Shown: positions 1 to 9,040 of the stretch, one piece after another
How the letters are laid out: each line of letters starts with the position of its first letter
Position numbering within the stretch: the first letter of the stretch is position 1
DNA from: a bacterium
GTDB lineage: Bacteria > SZUA-79 > Acidulodesulfobacterales > Acidulodesulfobacteraceae
DNA length: 64,000 nucleotides
Assembly: GCA_021798875.1 (NCBI GenBank)
Contig: JAJZBN010000002.1
Coordinates: forward strand, 18,831 to 82,830
Direction: 5' to 3'
The notes under the pieces: model-generated
What the model saw: only the letters and a program-made list of their open reading frames with translations
Told to the model about the DNA's origin: nothing
Database searches by the model: none
Program-made: the position numbers and the translations under genes

Positions 1-340
1 AAACCAGCGTAGCGTCTTTAGCGATTTCTTTAATTATATGAAGAGCGCCCGAATGGTCTGGTTCTGTATGATTAATAATGATATAATCTATTTTAGAAAT
101 ATCGGTAACCGAGTTCAGCTTATTTATAAGCTGGTCTTTAGTATTCAGTTTGACGGTATCTATAAGTGCAGATTTTTCGCTTCCCTGAATAAAATAAGAA
201 TTATAGCTTGTTCCGTTAGCGGTAGGTACTACAATGTCGAATACCCTAAGATCCGGATCGAATGCTCCGGTATAATATACTCCGTCCTTAATTTTTACCG
301 CTTTTTGAGATAAAATATTTTTGTTAGCATTATTATCCAT
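1..340 (-). CDS. Flavodiiron protein (FprA/ROO family), partial, N-terminal part only
   Basis: The minus strand is open from an ATG at 338-340 to the left edge, giving about 113 residues; the rest lies outside the window. A GGGAGG ribosome site sits about 9 bases before the ATG. The visible part is the start of the metallo-beta-lactamase-like domain: residues read ...DYIIINHTEPDHSGAL..., and HTEPDH is the H-x-E-x-D-H di-iron ligand motif of flavodiiron proteins. The family reduces O2 to water or NO to N2O in the cytoplasm, using a C-terminal FMN domain that is not visible here. It is transcribed divergently from hemW across a 190 bp gap. The family call rests on this motif and the N-terminal pattern; O2 versus NO preference and any C-terminal fusion cannot be judged. 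Confidence 0.85.
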   Translation of the reverse strand, partial: MDNNANKNILSQKAVKIKDGVYYTGAFDPDLRVFDIVVPTANGTSYNSYFIQGSEKSALIDTVKLNTKDQLINKLNSVTDISKIDYIIINHTEPDHSGALHIIKEIAKDATLV

Positions 341-398
341 AGATTTTAACCTCCCATTTAAATGTTAACGGATTTATAAAGGCCATAAGTTTATGAGG

Positions 399-427
399 TC
401 TATATAAATTCAATTTAATGTTTACAA
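399..427 (-). promoter_or_regulatory. Candidate sigma-70 promoter for the flavodiiron gene
   Basis: On the minus strand TTGTAA (422-427) and TATAGA (399-404) are separated by 17 bases and lie about 60 bases upstream of the flavodiiron ATG. The background is very AT-rich, so chance matches are likely. Confidence 0.3.
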
Positions 428-530
428 ATTACGTTTTAAATATTATATCATATATAATAATAAATTTTAAGGATAAGCATCGGGCACAAATTTAACCATA
501 AATAAATGATGTATTATAGAGCGCATAATA

Positions 531-1760
531 ATGAGGGAATTGAGCTTATATATTCATGTACCGTTCTGCAAGAGCAAATGCGATTACTGTAATTTTTATT
601 CAATACCTTTAACTAAATTAAAAAAAACATACGGCTTAAACTTCGCCGAACTTTATCGTGAATTTTTAATAAAAGAAATAAGACTTAACGTAAAAAAATA
701 TCATTTGGAAAATGCCCGCATAAAAAGCATATATTTCGGCGGGGGCACTCCTTCCGCTTTGCCATCCGTTTTTTTTAGCGGTTTAATGGAATTTATAGAA
801 AAAAACTTTCAAATTGCTGCCGATGCGGAAATAACGACGGAAGTAAATCCGGAAAGCTGCGATTTAGAAAAATTATATGGATTAAAGGCGCTCGGATTTA
901 ACAGGCTTTCTATCGGAGTGCAGAGTTTCGACGACGGCGTATTAAAAACCGCCGGAAGAATACATAATAAAAACGATATATACAGCGCCGTTAACAACGC
1001 TAAAAAAGCTGAATTCGGCAATATATCGCTCGATTTAATAATAGGGTTGCCCGGACAGACGAAAAATATATTTTTAGACGATATTAATCATATTCTTGGC
1101 ATTGCCCCCGAACATATCTCCGCCTATATGTTGTCTATTGAGCAAGGAAGCTTATTTTATAAAATTTATAACGATAAAAACTGTATTCCCGCTCATAAAT
1201 CGCCAGAATTTATAAGCGAAGAAAAAATTGCGGATTATTATATAATATTATGCGAAATATTAAGCGGACAATTTTACGAACATTATGAAATATCCAACTT
1301 TGCTAAAAAAGGATATGAAAGCAGGCATAACATAAACTACTGGAACAGGGGAGAATATTTGGGATTAGGGCCTTCGGCTTCATCTTTTTTAAAACTGGAA
1401 GACGGAAAAGAAGTCCGAAAAACGAATGTTCCGGATTTAGAAAAATATATTAGGAATATTTCAAGAGATAATTGCGAAGACGAAAGCAGTCTGATTAAAA
1501 AGCGGAATAGCGGGCAAAATAAAAACGAAGTAGATTTTGCAGAAATCCTCACGGAAAACGATAAAATAAACGAGGAAATATTTCTGTCGCTAAGAACGTC
1601 GCATGGAATTAACGAAAAAAGACTTAGGGAATTAGCCGGAAATGAAATTATAGATAGATTCATAAAAGAAGGACTAATGCAAAATTTTAAAGGCAATATT
1701 TCGCTTACTATAAAAGGTATGCTTTTATCTTCGGAAATATTCGCACGCATTATGGTTTAG
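531..1760 (+). CDS. hemW: Radical SAM haem chaperone HemW (HemN-like)
   Basis: A 409-residue cytoplasmic radical SAM protein. The radical SAM cluster motif C-x3-C-x2-C is at C13, C17 and C20 (PFCKSKCDYC), followed by the SAM-binding GGGTPS at about 70-75. The C-terminal half has the HemN-type region with NINYWNRGEYLGLGPSA. The short N-terminus without the extra conserved residues of oxygen-independent coproporphyrinogen III dehydrogenase (HemN) points to HemW, which binds haem and inserts it into haemoproteins. It is slightly longer than usual because of a charged stretch around residues 320-345. It is one of only two plus-strand protein genes in the window and is followed by a terminator-like hairpin. 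Separation from HemN by motif alone is good but not absolute. Confidence 0.88.
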   Translation: MRELSLYIHVPFCKSKCDYCNFYSIPLTKLKKTYGLNFAELYREFLIKEIRLNVKKYHLENARIKSIYFGGGTPSALPSVFFSGLMEFIEKNFQIAADAEITTEVNPESCDLEKLYGLKALGFNRLSIGVQSFDDGVLKTAGRIHNKNDIYSAVNNAKKAEFGNISLDLIIGLPGQTKNIFLDDINHILGIAPEHISAYMLSIEQGSLFYKIYNDKNCIPAHKSPEFISEEKIADYYIILCEILSGQFYEHYEISNFAKKGYESRHNINYWNRGEYLGLGPSASSFLKLEDGKEVRKTNVPDLEKYIRNISRDNCEDESSLIKKRNSGQNKNEVDFAEILTENDKINEEIFLSLRTSHGINEKRLRELAGNEIIDRFIKEGLMQNFKGNISLTIKGMLLSSEIFARIMV

Positions 1761-1822
1761 CAAAACCGGCACGTTTGATTAATTCATAATAATTAGTTAA
1801 GATAAATTAAAAAGATTGCCGT

Positions 1823-1860
1823 CTTGCGCATGCAAACCATACCGATGCCGCAAGTTTTAT
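1823..1860 (+). terminator. Putative rho-independent terminator after hemW
   Basis: CTTGCG-CAT pairs with ATG-c-CGCAAG (one bulged C), closing a loop of about 13 bases, directly followed by TTTTAT. It lies 62 bp after the hemW stop and before the tRNA-Ser promoter. Confidence 0.5.
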
Positions 1861-1861
1861 A

Positions 1862-1890
1862 TTGCAATAATAGGAATCAATATTTATAAT
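1862..1890 (+). promoter_or_regulatory. Promoter of tRNA-Ser
   Basis: TTGCAA (1862-1867), a 17-base spacer and a perfect TATAAT (1885-1890). The expected start is around 1897, some 13 bases before the mature tRNA 5' end at 1910. The spacing and position suit a stand-alone tRNA promoter. Confidence 0.55.
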
Positions 1891-1909
1891 ATAATAATAA
1901 ACTCTATAA

Positions 1910-2172
<263 letters not shown>

Positions 2173-2185
2173 AAAAGTCATAGGA

Positions 2186-3118
2186 TTAGCTTATATCTTT
2201 TCTTGAAAATATCAAAGAGGATATTATAAACAGCAGAACGGTATAAGAAATTCCGTATATAAGGCGGTAAAATATTATGCCTGAGGAAATATCCAGTTTA
2301 TACGCAGCTTCGGAACTTATATTGAATATGGAAAAATTAGGCAGGACGGTATAAATAAAGTGGACTGTGGAAGTCAATATATGATTAGCCTGATGCACTA
2401 TTACTACTTTGCCTTTAATAATCTTTTTTACCGGTTTGACTAAGTCGTTCATGCGGCTCGAAACGTTGCCTATAAAAAAAACAAGAATCGCAAAAATAGA
2501 TGCCAAAGCTTTTGAAGTTACTAAAGAAAACAGAAGAGCGGCGGCGGAAATAAATATAGACTCGATTATTATAAACAACCCCTGAATTATTAGCGGCTGA
2601 GGCAGCATATAAAAGGTAAACGGATGACTGGATCTGGAATAAGCTGCGGAACCTTTTTGCAAATTAACGTTGTTATGAACAGACTTTACCCCTGAAACAA
2701 CGGTTCCGGCATTAGGTACTACAGGCACTATAAATTTATGCATAATCAGCAGCACAAAATAAAAAATAAACATCATTATAACCGTAGAAAAAATTATCGC
2801 AGCGGCAAGTCCAAGAAAACGTCCGGTTAAATATTCCGTTCTTTTAACCGGTCTTGTAATACTTAGAAAAATACTTTTCTTTTCGATGTCATCGTAAACC
2901 ACTGAAGATCCGATAAAAATTCCTATAAAAATATTGAAAATAGATATAGCAAATATAGAAAAATCCACCATAATTCTTCCCTGATTGATGAAACTGGTCT
3001 GCGAAACGAAATAACTGCCAGATATAAGTATCAGGGCAAAGATTAAAAAAGAATAAAAAATTTTTGAATTTTTTATTTCTTTAAAAGAATACATTATTCC
3101 GTATAAAATATTTTTCAT
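2186..3118 (-). CDS. ABC-2 type transporter permease
   Basis: A 310-residue hydrophobic inner-membrane protein with about six predicted transmembrane segments (near residues 20-40, 55-75, 105-130, 175-200, 205-225 and 285-305) and a soluble loop around residues 130-165. The cytoplasmic DIEKKSIFLSITRPVKR segment near residue 80 is typical of ABC-2/NosY-like permeases that pair with a separate ATPase. It lies 19 bp downstream of the ATPase gene, so the two probably form one exporter. The substrate is unknown. The neighbouring glycosyltransferase and TPR protein hint at an envelope or surface-polymer role, which is only an inference from context. Confidence 0.82.
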   Translation of the reverse strand: MKNILYGIMYSFKEIKNSKIFYSFLIFALILISGSYFVSQTSFINQGRIMVDFSIFAISIFNIFIGIFIGSSVVYDDIEKKSIFLSITRPVKRTEYLTGRFLGLAAAIIFSTVIMMFIFYFVLLIMHKFIVPVVPNAGTVVSGVKSVHNNVNLQKGSAAYSRSSHPFTFYMLPQPLIIQGLFIIIESIFISAAALLFSLVTSKALASIFAILVFFIGNVSSRMNDLVKPVKKIIKGKVVIVHQANHILTSTVHFIYTVLPNFSIFNISSEAAYKLDISSGIIFYRLIYGISYTVLLFIISSLIFSRKDIS

Positions 3119-3137
3119 TAATTACCCCGCTAATTTG

Positions 3138-3917
3138 CTAATTTTTCCTGTTTTTAAGCATTAAATCGTAAAGATAAACCTCTAACGGCGTGTTATATTC
3201 TCCGCTCAAACGGTCCTCTTTTTTTTCTTCGGCATATTCAGCCGCTTCTTTTTCTATATTTTCTAGGTTTTCGTTTTTTATTAATCTGCCGTTTACTAAA
3301 ACCGCTATTCTGTCGCAAAGCTCTTTGCTGTCGGCAAGCACGTGAGACGAAAAAAATATAGTTTTCTTTCTTTCTTTAAGTTTAAATATTATATCTTTAA
3401 ACTCTTTGCGCCCTATTGGGTCGAGTCCGGACAGCGGTTCGTCGAATATTAAAATTTCCGGATCACCTATAATAGAAACCGCCAATGCCAGTCTTTGAGT
3501 CATCCCCTTGGAATATTTATGAGCATGGATATTTTTAGCATAGAAAATGCCGGCTAATTTTAAAGCATCGTAAATTTCGTCCTTATTTATTTTTTTATTC
3601 AAAAGTTTTGAATAGTAATTAATAATTTCTATGCCTTTTAGTCCGCGCGGAAAGCTTGGGTTTTCGGGGAGATAACCTAAGTTAAGCCTTGCCCTGTAAT
3701 CGGACGCGTCGTATCCGTTAATCTTTATACTTCCGCCCGATGCCTTAATAAGCCCTACTATCATTTTAATGGTCGTAGATTTGCCTGCGCCGTTAGGACC
3801 GAAAAAACCTGTGACTTTTCCTCCGTCTATGTCTAAAGAAAGGTTTTCGACCGCATTTTTCCGCGTCCCGAAAAAACCTACCCTGAAATATTTCGTAACG
3901 TTTTTTATTTCAATCAT
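3138..3917 (-). CDS. ABC transporter ATP-binding protein
   Basis: A 259-residue cytoplasmic ATPase. Walker A is GPNGAGKST (40-48), the signature is SKGMTQR (136-142) in place of LSGGQ, Walker B is ILIFDEP (155-161), followed by the D-loop SGLDP and an H-loop histidine in SSHVL. The layout matches the CcmA/NosF-like group that works with ABC-2 permeases. It sits between the TPR protein (3 bp upstream) and its likely permease (19 bp downstream), so the genes are probably translated from one message. Confidence 0.9.
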   Translation of the reverse strand: MIEIKNVTKYFRVGFFGTRKNAVENLSLDIDGGKVTGFFGPNGAGKSTTIKMIVGLIKASGGSIKINGYDASDYRARLNLGYLPENPSFPRGLKGIEIINYYSKLLNKKINKDEIYDALKLAGIFYAKNIHAHKYSKGMTQRLALAVSIIGDPEILIFDEPLSGLDPIGRKEFKDIIFKLKERKKTIFFSSHVLADSKELCDRIAVLVNGRLIKNENLENIEKEAAEYAEEKKEDRLSGEYNTPLEVYLYDLMLKNRKN

Positions 3918-3920
3918 AAT

Positions 3921-4676
3921 TCACCCTCTTTTTTGAGGCATAAAAAGTTTTAAAGAATATGGAATTTTATATTTTTTATGTTCCTTTTTAAGCGCTATCT
4001 CTTTTTTAACGGCATCTATCCTATATTGTATTATCTGCTTAATGTAAGGATTTTTGTTGTTTTTATGCATGGTTTCAAGAAAACTTAACGTTTTTATAAG
4101 GCTTCCGGATTTATTAAGTAGTTTAATATATAAAAATTCTAAATATTTCGGACTGCCTTTCATATCGACGGCATATTTTAGATAATAAGCAGCTTTTTTA
4201 TAATTCCCCATATTGTAAAAATAGTTAAAAGATATAAGGAACGGTATATTCCAATTTCCTTTTAAATGAGCCATGCCGAGCTTTAAAAGTTTTATGGCTC
4301 TTTCAGGTTTGCCCGCCAGTCCAAGAAGCGTGCCTCCCGCCTGATAAGCGTAATTAAAATTCGGATTTAAAGAAACCGTTATGAACGAAATTTTATACAT
4401 ATACGGGTAGTGCGCCTTTGCCAGCCTGAAGGATGAAGCCTCCTGAACGAAAAGCGTCCAGAAATAATCCGAAGTCAACGTATTAAAATTAAAATCTACA
4501 AACTTTAAAAATTCTGGTTTTACTGACGAATATTTTAAAAACGAAACTAATTTTAATTTTAAACGGCTCTTTGATAAAACCACTATATTAAAAGAAAATA
4601 AAATAGAATAGGCTAAAAACAGTATAATTAAAAAAATTGCTAAAATTTTAAAAAATTTATAGCTACTTATACTCAT
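3921..4676 (-). CDS. Membrane-anchored TPR-like protein of unknown function
   Basis: A 251-residue protein with one N-terminal hydrophobic anchor (about 8-34). The remainder is helical and fits degenerate tetratricopeptide repeats, for example NPNFNYAYQAGGTLLGLAG, KPERAIKLLKLG and NYKKAAYYLKYAV around residues 105-180. The C-terminus is strongly basic. I do not recognise a named family. The stop is 3 bp from the ABC ATPase start and the start is 17 bp after the glycosyltransferase stop, so it belongs to that four-gene group and may be a scaffold for the transporter. Confidence 0.65.
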   Translation of the reverse strand: MSISSYKFFKILAIFLIILFLAYSILFSFNIVVLSKSRLKLKLVSFLKYSSVKPEFLKFVDFNFNTLTSDYFWTLFVQEASSFRLAKAHYPYMYKISFITVSLNPNFNYAYQAGGTLLGLAGKPERAIKLLKLGMAHLKGNWNIPFLISFNYFYNMGNYKKAAYYLKYAVDMKGSPKYLEFLYIKLLNKSGSLIKTLSFLETMHKNNKNPYIKQIIQYRIDAVKKEIALKKEHKKYKIPYSLKLFMPQKRG

Positions 4677-4693
4677 TTTTGATATTTTATATA

Positions 4694-5863
4694 TTATTTA
4701 TTTATTTTATTCACGCCATTCAGCAGCTCAAGATAAAATTCGGCGGTTTGGAACGTTACCGCTTTGACGTCGAATTTTTTTACGACTTCATTATAACAAT
4801 TAACAGCAAAATTTTCAATTAAATCGTATTTATCTATTAAATACATTATTTTTTCCGCAAGCTCGATAAAATCTCCGTTTTTAAACAACAGCCCTGTTTC
4901 ATTATTTTTAATTATCTCCGGAATTCCCCCTACGTCCGAAGCTATAACTGCTTTTTTTAAGGCGCATGATTCTATTATGATGCTTCCCATTCCTTCTAGT
5001 CCGGAAGGAACGGTAATTAAGTCAGATGCATATATAAATTTTTCGATATTTTCTTTAAAACCGCTTACGACGAAATTGTCTTTAAGCCCTTTCGTTTTAA
5101 TTAAACCGACGATATAACCGTACAATTCTCCTTCGCCTATTATAACAAATTTTAAATCCCGTCTTTTTTTTATTATTAATTCTGCCGCTTTTATAAATAC
5201 TTCGTGCCCTTTTTCGCCGGATAATCTTCCTATAAGAGAAATCATTTTTTCGTCCGGTTTAATACCGAATTTTTCTCTTATTTCGGCTTTTTCGGATTCG
5301 TAAAAAGAGGCAGTTTTATTTTCATCTCTGCAGATCCTTGGACTGTAAATAGTCCTGATTAAACTTTCGTCTATTCCTATGTCGTTAATCAGCCTTTTTT
5401 TAATAAAATCCGATATAACTATAAATCTGTCCGTCAAGAACCTGTATATTAGAAATCCTTTCAAAAAATCTATTTTGTATGCAACATGCCGCGTTAAAAC
5501 TTTTATAATCTTTTTTTTAAAAATAGAAACTGATGCAACGCCGCCCAAAAAATGGTCTAACGATGAGTGAAAATTTATGATGTCTATATCGTATCGCTTT
5601 AAAAATCGCCTTATTTTCAATAAGGCAAAAATATCCATAAAATTCCTCATTCTTACGGAAAAATTTGGAATACCGCATCTATCCAATTCATCCCTTAATC
5701 TTTCATTGTTATTATGAATAACGTATATATTGAATTCTTCACCGTGATACAGTTTCAAAAATTTAAGCAGAATTACTATGTCGTTTTGCGCTCCGCCGAA
5801 ATTTTTAAAAGCATCTATATGAAGAATGTTAAATTTGTCTTTTTTATTTTTTTTGTTATTCAT
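4694..5863 (-). CDS. Glycosyltransferase family 4 (GT-B fold)
   Basis: A 389-residue cytoplasmic glycosyltransferase. The N-terminal acceptor domain begins ILHIDAFKNFGGAQ; the C-terminal nucleotide-sugar domain has IGRLSGEKG (211-219), VIIGEGEL (240-247) and the EX7E motif with E290 and E298, followed by SDVGGIPEII. This matches GT4 retaining transferases such as those of LPS core or capsule. The sugar and acceptor cannot be read from the sequence. It is the first gene of the minus-strand group and is divergent from marC across 71 bp of AT-rich DNA that must hold both promoters. Confidence 0.88.
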   Translation of the reverse strand: MNNKKNKKDKFNILHIDAFKNFGGAQNDIVILLKFLKLYHGEEFNIYVIHNNNERLRDELDRCGIPNFSVRMRNFMDIFALLKIRRFLKRYDIDIINFHSSLDHFLGGVASVSIFKKKIIKVLTRHVAYKIDFLKGFLIYRFLTDRFIVISDFIKKRLINDIGIDESLIRTIYSPRICRDENKTASFYESEKAEIREKFGIKPDEKMISLIGRLSGEKGHEVFIKAAELIIKKRRDLKFVIIGEGELYGYIVGLIKTKGLKDNFVVSGFKENIEKFIYASDLITVPSGLEGMGSIIIESCALKKAVIASDVGGIPEIIKNNETGLLFKNGDFIELAEKIMYLIDKYDLIENFAVNCYNEVVKKFDVKAVTFQTAEFYLELLNGVNKINK

Positions 5864-5934
5864 AATATTGTATGTTATTATAATGCTATATTATATATAT
5901 TATACTCATTTAAAACAATTTTACTTTTAAATTT

Positions 5935-6567
5935 ATGCAAAATATTATCATAATTTTTTTTAAAGACATATTTCTTGCTTTAATTCCCATATTCGTCGCA
6001 ATAGACGTTTTTGGAATTCTTCCTATTTATTTAGATTTCGTTAAAGATACTGAAACCGATGAAGAAAAAAAGATTAGAAAAAATTCTTTAATTACAGCTT
6101 TCAGCGTAGGAATAGGATTTCTTCTGCTGGGCAAATCTCTTTTTGCGGTTATGGGAATTTCGATATACGATTTTGAAATGGCAGGCGGAGTTCTTTTATT
6201 TATAATATCCATAAACAATCTTCTTGCCGAAAAACGCAAACTTTATTCGTCGGCGGACAAAGCCGATTTAGGAGTAGTTCCTATAGGCGTGCCTTTAATA
6301 GTAGGTCCGGGAGTTTTAACTACGCTGTTAATAATTACCGGAATATACGGATATGTAGTAGTCACTATTGCTTTTATAGTAAACCTTTTAATTGTTTACG
6401 TCGTCTTAAAAAACACAAGACTATTTTTAAGATATCTAGGAAAAAACGGTTCGAACGCCGCAGGAAAACTTGCAGCGCTTCTACTTGCCGCATACGCCGT
6501 AATGATGATAAGGGTAGGAGTAATAAACACCATAATAACTTATATGAAAAGCATACATTCTTCCTAA
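5935..6567 (+). CDS. MarC family integral membrane protein
   Basis: A 210-residue protein with six predicted transmembrane helices in the MarC/UPF0056 pattern: an N-terminal ALIPIFVAIDVFGILPIYL and a second half with VVPIGVPLIVGPGVLTTL. MarC proteins are inner-membrane proteins of unclear function; early links to multiple antibiotic resistance were not upheld. No good ribosome site precedes the ATG. It is convergent with ychF, and its stop codon overlaps the U-tract region of the ychF terminator. Confidence 0.88.
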   Translation: MQNIIIIFFKDIFLALIPIFVAIDVFGILPIYLDFVKDTETDEEKKIRKNSLITAFSVGIGFLLLGKSLFAVMGISIYDFEMAGGVLLFIISINNLLAEKRKLYSSADKADLGVVPIGVPLIVGPGVLTTLLIITGIYGYVVVTIAFIVNLLIVYVVLKNTRLFLRYLGKNGSNAAGKLAALLLAAYAVMMIRVGVINTIITYMKSIHSS

Positions 6568-6597
6568 AAACAGCGCCGAAATTAAATTCCGGCGCTG
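6566..6597 (-). terminator. Rho-independent terminator after ychF
   Basis: On the minus strand CAGCGCCG...CGGCGCTG forms an 8-bp GC-rich stem (6571-6597), with AATT/AATT able to extend it, directly followed by TTTTT (6566-6570). It begins 8 bp after the ychF stop. It is the clearest terminator in the window and probably ends the long nuo-ispE-prs-pth-ychF message. Read on the plus strand it lacks a U-tract, so it would serve marC only weakly. Confidence 0.85.
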
Positions 6598-6604
6598 CCG
6601 CAAA

Positions 6605-7705
6605 TCATACGTTAAACCTAAAATGCATTATATCGCCGTCTTTGACTACGTAGTCTTTCCCTTCAAGCCTTAAAAGTCCCATTTTAGCGGCATTTGCTTC
6701 GGAGCCTGCTTTGATAAAATCTTCGTAAGAAATAACTTCGGCTCTTATAAAACCTTTTTCAAAATCTGTATGAATTGTTCCCGCAGCCTGCGGTGCTTTC
6801 CATCCGTTTTTTATTTCCCATGCCCTTACTTCCTGCTTGCCTGCGGTAAAAAAAGAGATTAAACCGAGAAGTTGAAAGCTGACCGAAGCAACGGTATCTA
6901 AAGCTGAAGATTCTATACCATAATCTTTAAGAAAAGCCTGCCTGTCTTCTTCGTTTAAAGAAGCAAGTTCTTCTTCTAATTTTGCGCATAATCTTATAAC
7001 CGGTATATTTTTTGGCTTTGCTATATTCATAATATCTTCTATGTCTTTATTTAAAAAATCATTGGCAAGCATGTCCTCGTCAACGTTGAGAACGTATAAG
7101 GAGGGTTTTGCGGATATTATGCCGAGTGATTTCAGTAAAATTTTCCCGTCGCCGTTTAATTCGGCGATATCTATATAACCGGTTTCGGAAAGTTTATCGT
7201 TAATTTTTTTTAAAAATTCAAGATTGGAGGCGGCAGTTTTATCTCCGCTTCTTGCTATTTTTTCAAGCTTCTGGATATGCTTGGAAAGAATTTCTATATC
7301 GCTGAGGGCAAGCTCCGTATTTATAATATCAAGGTCTCTTGCCGGATTTACTCCTCCTTCTACATGAACTACGCTGCTTTCTTTAAAAACCCTTATTACC
7401 TGTATAATTAAATCGACGTTTCTTATGTGGGATAAAAATTTATTTCCAAGACCTTCTCCAGACGATGCCCCTTTTACTAATCCCGCGATATCAACAAATT
7501 CAACATACGTAGGGGTAAATTTTTCCGGATTAAATATATCGCGCAGTTTTTCTAACCTGATATCTTTTACCGGTTTTATACCTACGTTAGGCTCTATAGT
7601 GCAAAACGGATAGTTGCTCGCCTCGGCGCCGCCGGCGGTAATAGCATTAAATATAGTCGATTTACCGACGTTTGGAAGTCCGACTATTCCGCATTTAAGT
7701 CCCAT
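6605..7705 (-). CDS. ychF: Redox-regulated ATPase YchF (Obg-like ATPase)
   Basis: A 366-residue P-loop protein of the Obg-like group. The N-terminal domain carries GIVGLPNVGKST (6-17), then NYPFCTIEPN and DIAGLVKGAS (DxxG). The C-terminal TGS domain ends in DYVVKDGDIMHFRFNV, the usual YchF terminus. YchF binds ATP in preference to GTP, associates with ribosomes and responds to oxidative stress. Length matches the family (about 363). It is the last gene of the ispE-to-ychF group, 12 bp after pth, and is followed by the strong terminator. Confidence 0.96.
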   Translation of the reverse strand: MGLKCGIVGLPNVGKSTIFNAITAGGAEASNYPFCTIEPNVGIKPVKDIRLEKLRDIFNPEKFTPTYVEFVDIAGLVKGASSGEGLGNKFLSHIRNVDLIIQVIRVFKESSVVHVEGGVNPARDLDIINTELALSDIEILSKHIQKLEKIARSGDKTAASNLEFLKKINDKLSETGYIDIAELNGDGKILLKSLGIISAKPSLYVLNVDEDMLANDFLNKDIEDIMNIAKPKNIPVIRLCAKLEEELASLNEEDRQAFLKDYGIESSALDTVASVSFQLLGLISFFTAGKQEVRAWEIKNGWKAPQAAGTIHTDFEKGFIRAEVISYEDFIKAGSEANAAKMGLLRLEGKDYVVKDGDIMHFRFNV

Positions 7706-7717
7706 AATATATTTTAG

Positions 7718-8323
7718 TTATTTATGATTATAAATATTCATGGTCTTAGTAAGACCGCAATTTATCAAAGAAAGTAAAATTTCGTTTGTCGTTTTCAATA
7801 TTTCGGGCAATATTTTCTGCTCTTCCTTAGAAAAATTAGACAGAACATAATCCGCTCCACTGCCGAATTTAAATCTTTCCAACGAATTAATGCCCAATTT
7901 CAGCCGTACGAAATTTTTGCTTTGCAGGGAATTTATAACCGAATTGACGCCGTTATGAGAACCGCCGCTGCCTCCAAGCTTTATTTTGTAAGCTCCGAAA
8001 GCAAGATCTAAATCATCGTGAATCAATATTATACTTGGATATTGAGTATCTGAATTTTCCAGTAATTTAAAAACGCCGTTTTTGTTTAGAACTTCTTTTA
8101 CGGCTTTTCCGCTTAAATTCATAAATGTAAGCGGTTTTATCAAAAAAACTTTTTTTTCGGAAATAATTTTTTCGGAAATTAAATAATTTTTTTTATTAAT
8201 AAAACATGGGAAATTATTTTCTGCAGAAAAAGAATCTACCGCAGTAAATCCAAAATTGTGCCTTGAAAATTGATACTCGCGGCCCGGATTTCCAAGTCCA
8301 AAAATAAATATATTTTCCGGCAT
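7718..8323 (-). CDS. pth: Peptidyl-tRNA hydrolase
   Basis: A 201-residue cytoplasmic enzyme that cleaves peptidyl-tRNA released from stalled ribosomes. The N-terminus FGLGNPGREYQFSRHNFGF holds the catalytic His22. LIHDDLDLAFGAYKIKLGG and GGSGGSHNGVNS match the conserved substrate-binding regions. Length is typical (about 190-200). It lies 21 bp after rplY and 12 bp before ychF, the usual bacterial rplY-pth-ychF order. Confidence 0.96.
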   Translation of the reverse strand: MPENIFIFGLGNPGREYQFSRHNFGFTAVDSFSAENNFPCFINKKNYLISEKIISEKKVFLIKPLTFMNLSGKAVKEVLNKNGVFKLLENSDTQYPSIILIHDDLDLAFGAYKIKLGGSGGSHNGVNSVINSLQSKNFVRLKLGINSLERFKFGSGADYVLSNFSKEEQKILPEILKTTNEILLSLINCGLTKTMNIYNHK

Positions 8324-8344
8324 CTTTTTACGATTATAAAATTT

Positions 8345-9001
8345 TTAAGACTTTTTAGAATCTTGCTGCGCAGTTGCCGCCGAAGGAGCTGCCGCTTGCG
8401 CCGCAGTTTCGCTTTCAGCGCCGCCGGCAGAAGCGGAAACTTCTTCAACCGTAGGTTCTGCAACCGTAACTATAGCCGCATCTTTTTCCGTTATGATTTC
8501 AATTTTGTCGCCTAAATTTAAATCTCCGACATGGATAATATCGCCTATATTGAGTCCGGACACATCTATATTTATCGTATCTATAATATCTTTAGGGTAA
8601 CCTTTTATCGCTATATGTCTCATTAACGGTTCAAGAATACCTCCGAGTTTAACTCCTTCGGGCTTTCCGTTAAAATGAATAACTGCTTCTATTTCTATTT
8701 TTTCATCCATGGATATTTCATGCAAATCGACATGAATGATGCCGTCGGTTACGGGATCCTTCTGGACTTCTTTTATGACGGCCATTTTACCGTTAACGTC
8801 GGCTTCATTGCTCAATATATTGATGAACGAAGATATCGAATGTTTTGCAAAAGCCTTAAGAAATTCTTTGTAGTTAATAAGAATAATGCGGGATCCTGTT
8901 TTTTTTCCATACAGTACCGCAGGTATCAAGCCGTTTTTTCTTAATGTTTTAAGATTGTTTTCTTTTTTTCTGCTTTCAATATTTAAATTAATAATGTCCA
9001 A
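8345..9001 (-). CDS. rplY: 50S ribosomal protein L25 (general stress protein CTC family)
   Basis: A 218-residue CTC-type L25 that binds 5S rRNA. The N-terminal L25 domain (about 1-92) contains LRKNGLIPAVLYGKK and VQKDPVTDGIIHVDLHEI; the TL5-type C-terminal domain spans about 95-185; the tail is Ala/Glu-rich. The start codon is TTG (8999-9001), supported by AAGGAG eight bases upstream. It sits 39 bp after prs and 21 bp before pth. Confidence 0.95.
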   Translation of the reverse strand: MDIINLNIESRKKENNLKTLRKNGLIPAVLYGKKTGSRIILINYKEFLKAFAKHSISSFINILSNEADVNGKMAVIKEVQKDPVTDGIIHVDLHEISMDEKIEIEAVIHFNGKPEGVKLGGILEPLMRHIAIKGYPKDIIDTINIDVSGLNIGDIIHVGDLNLGDKIEIITEKDAAIVTVAEPTVEEVSASAGGAESETAAQAAAPSAATAQQDSKKS

Positions 9002-9040
9002 TTAAAATCTCCTTTTACAATGAGTTAATTTTATTTATAT

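Noticed and set aside
38..313. 91-codon plus-strand frame at the left edge
   Set aside because: The minus strand of the same DNA encodes the flavodiiron protein with its H-x-E-x-D-H motif and a good ribosome site; the plus frame is its shadow.
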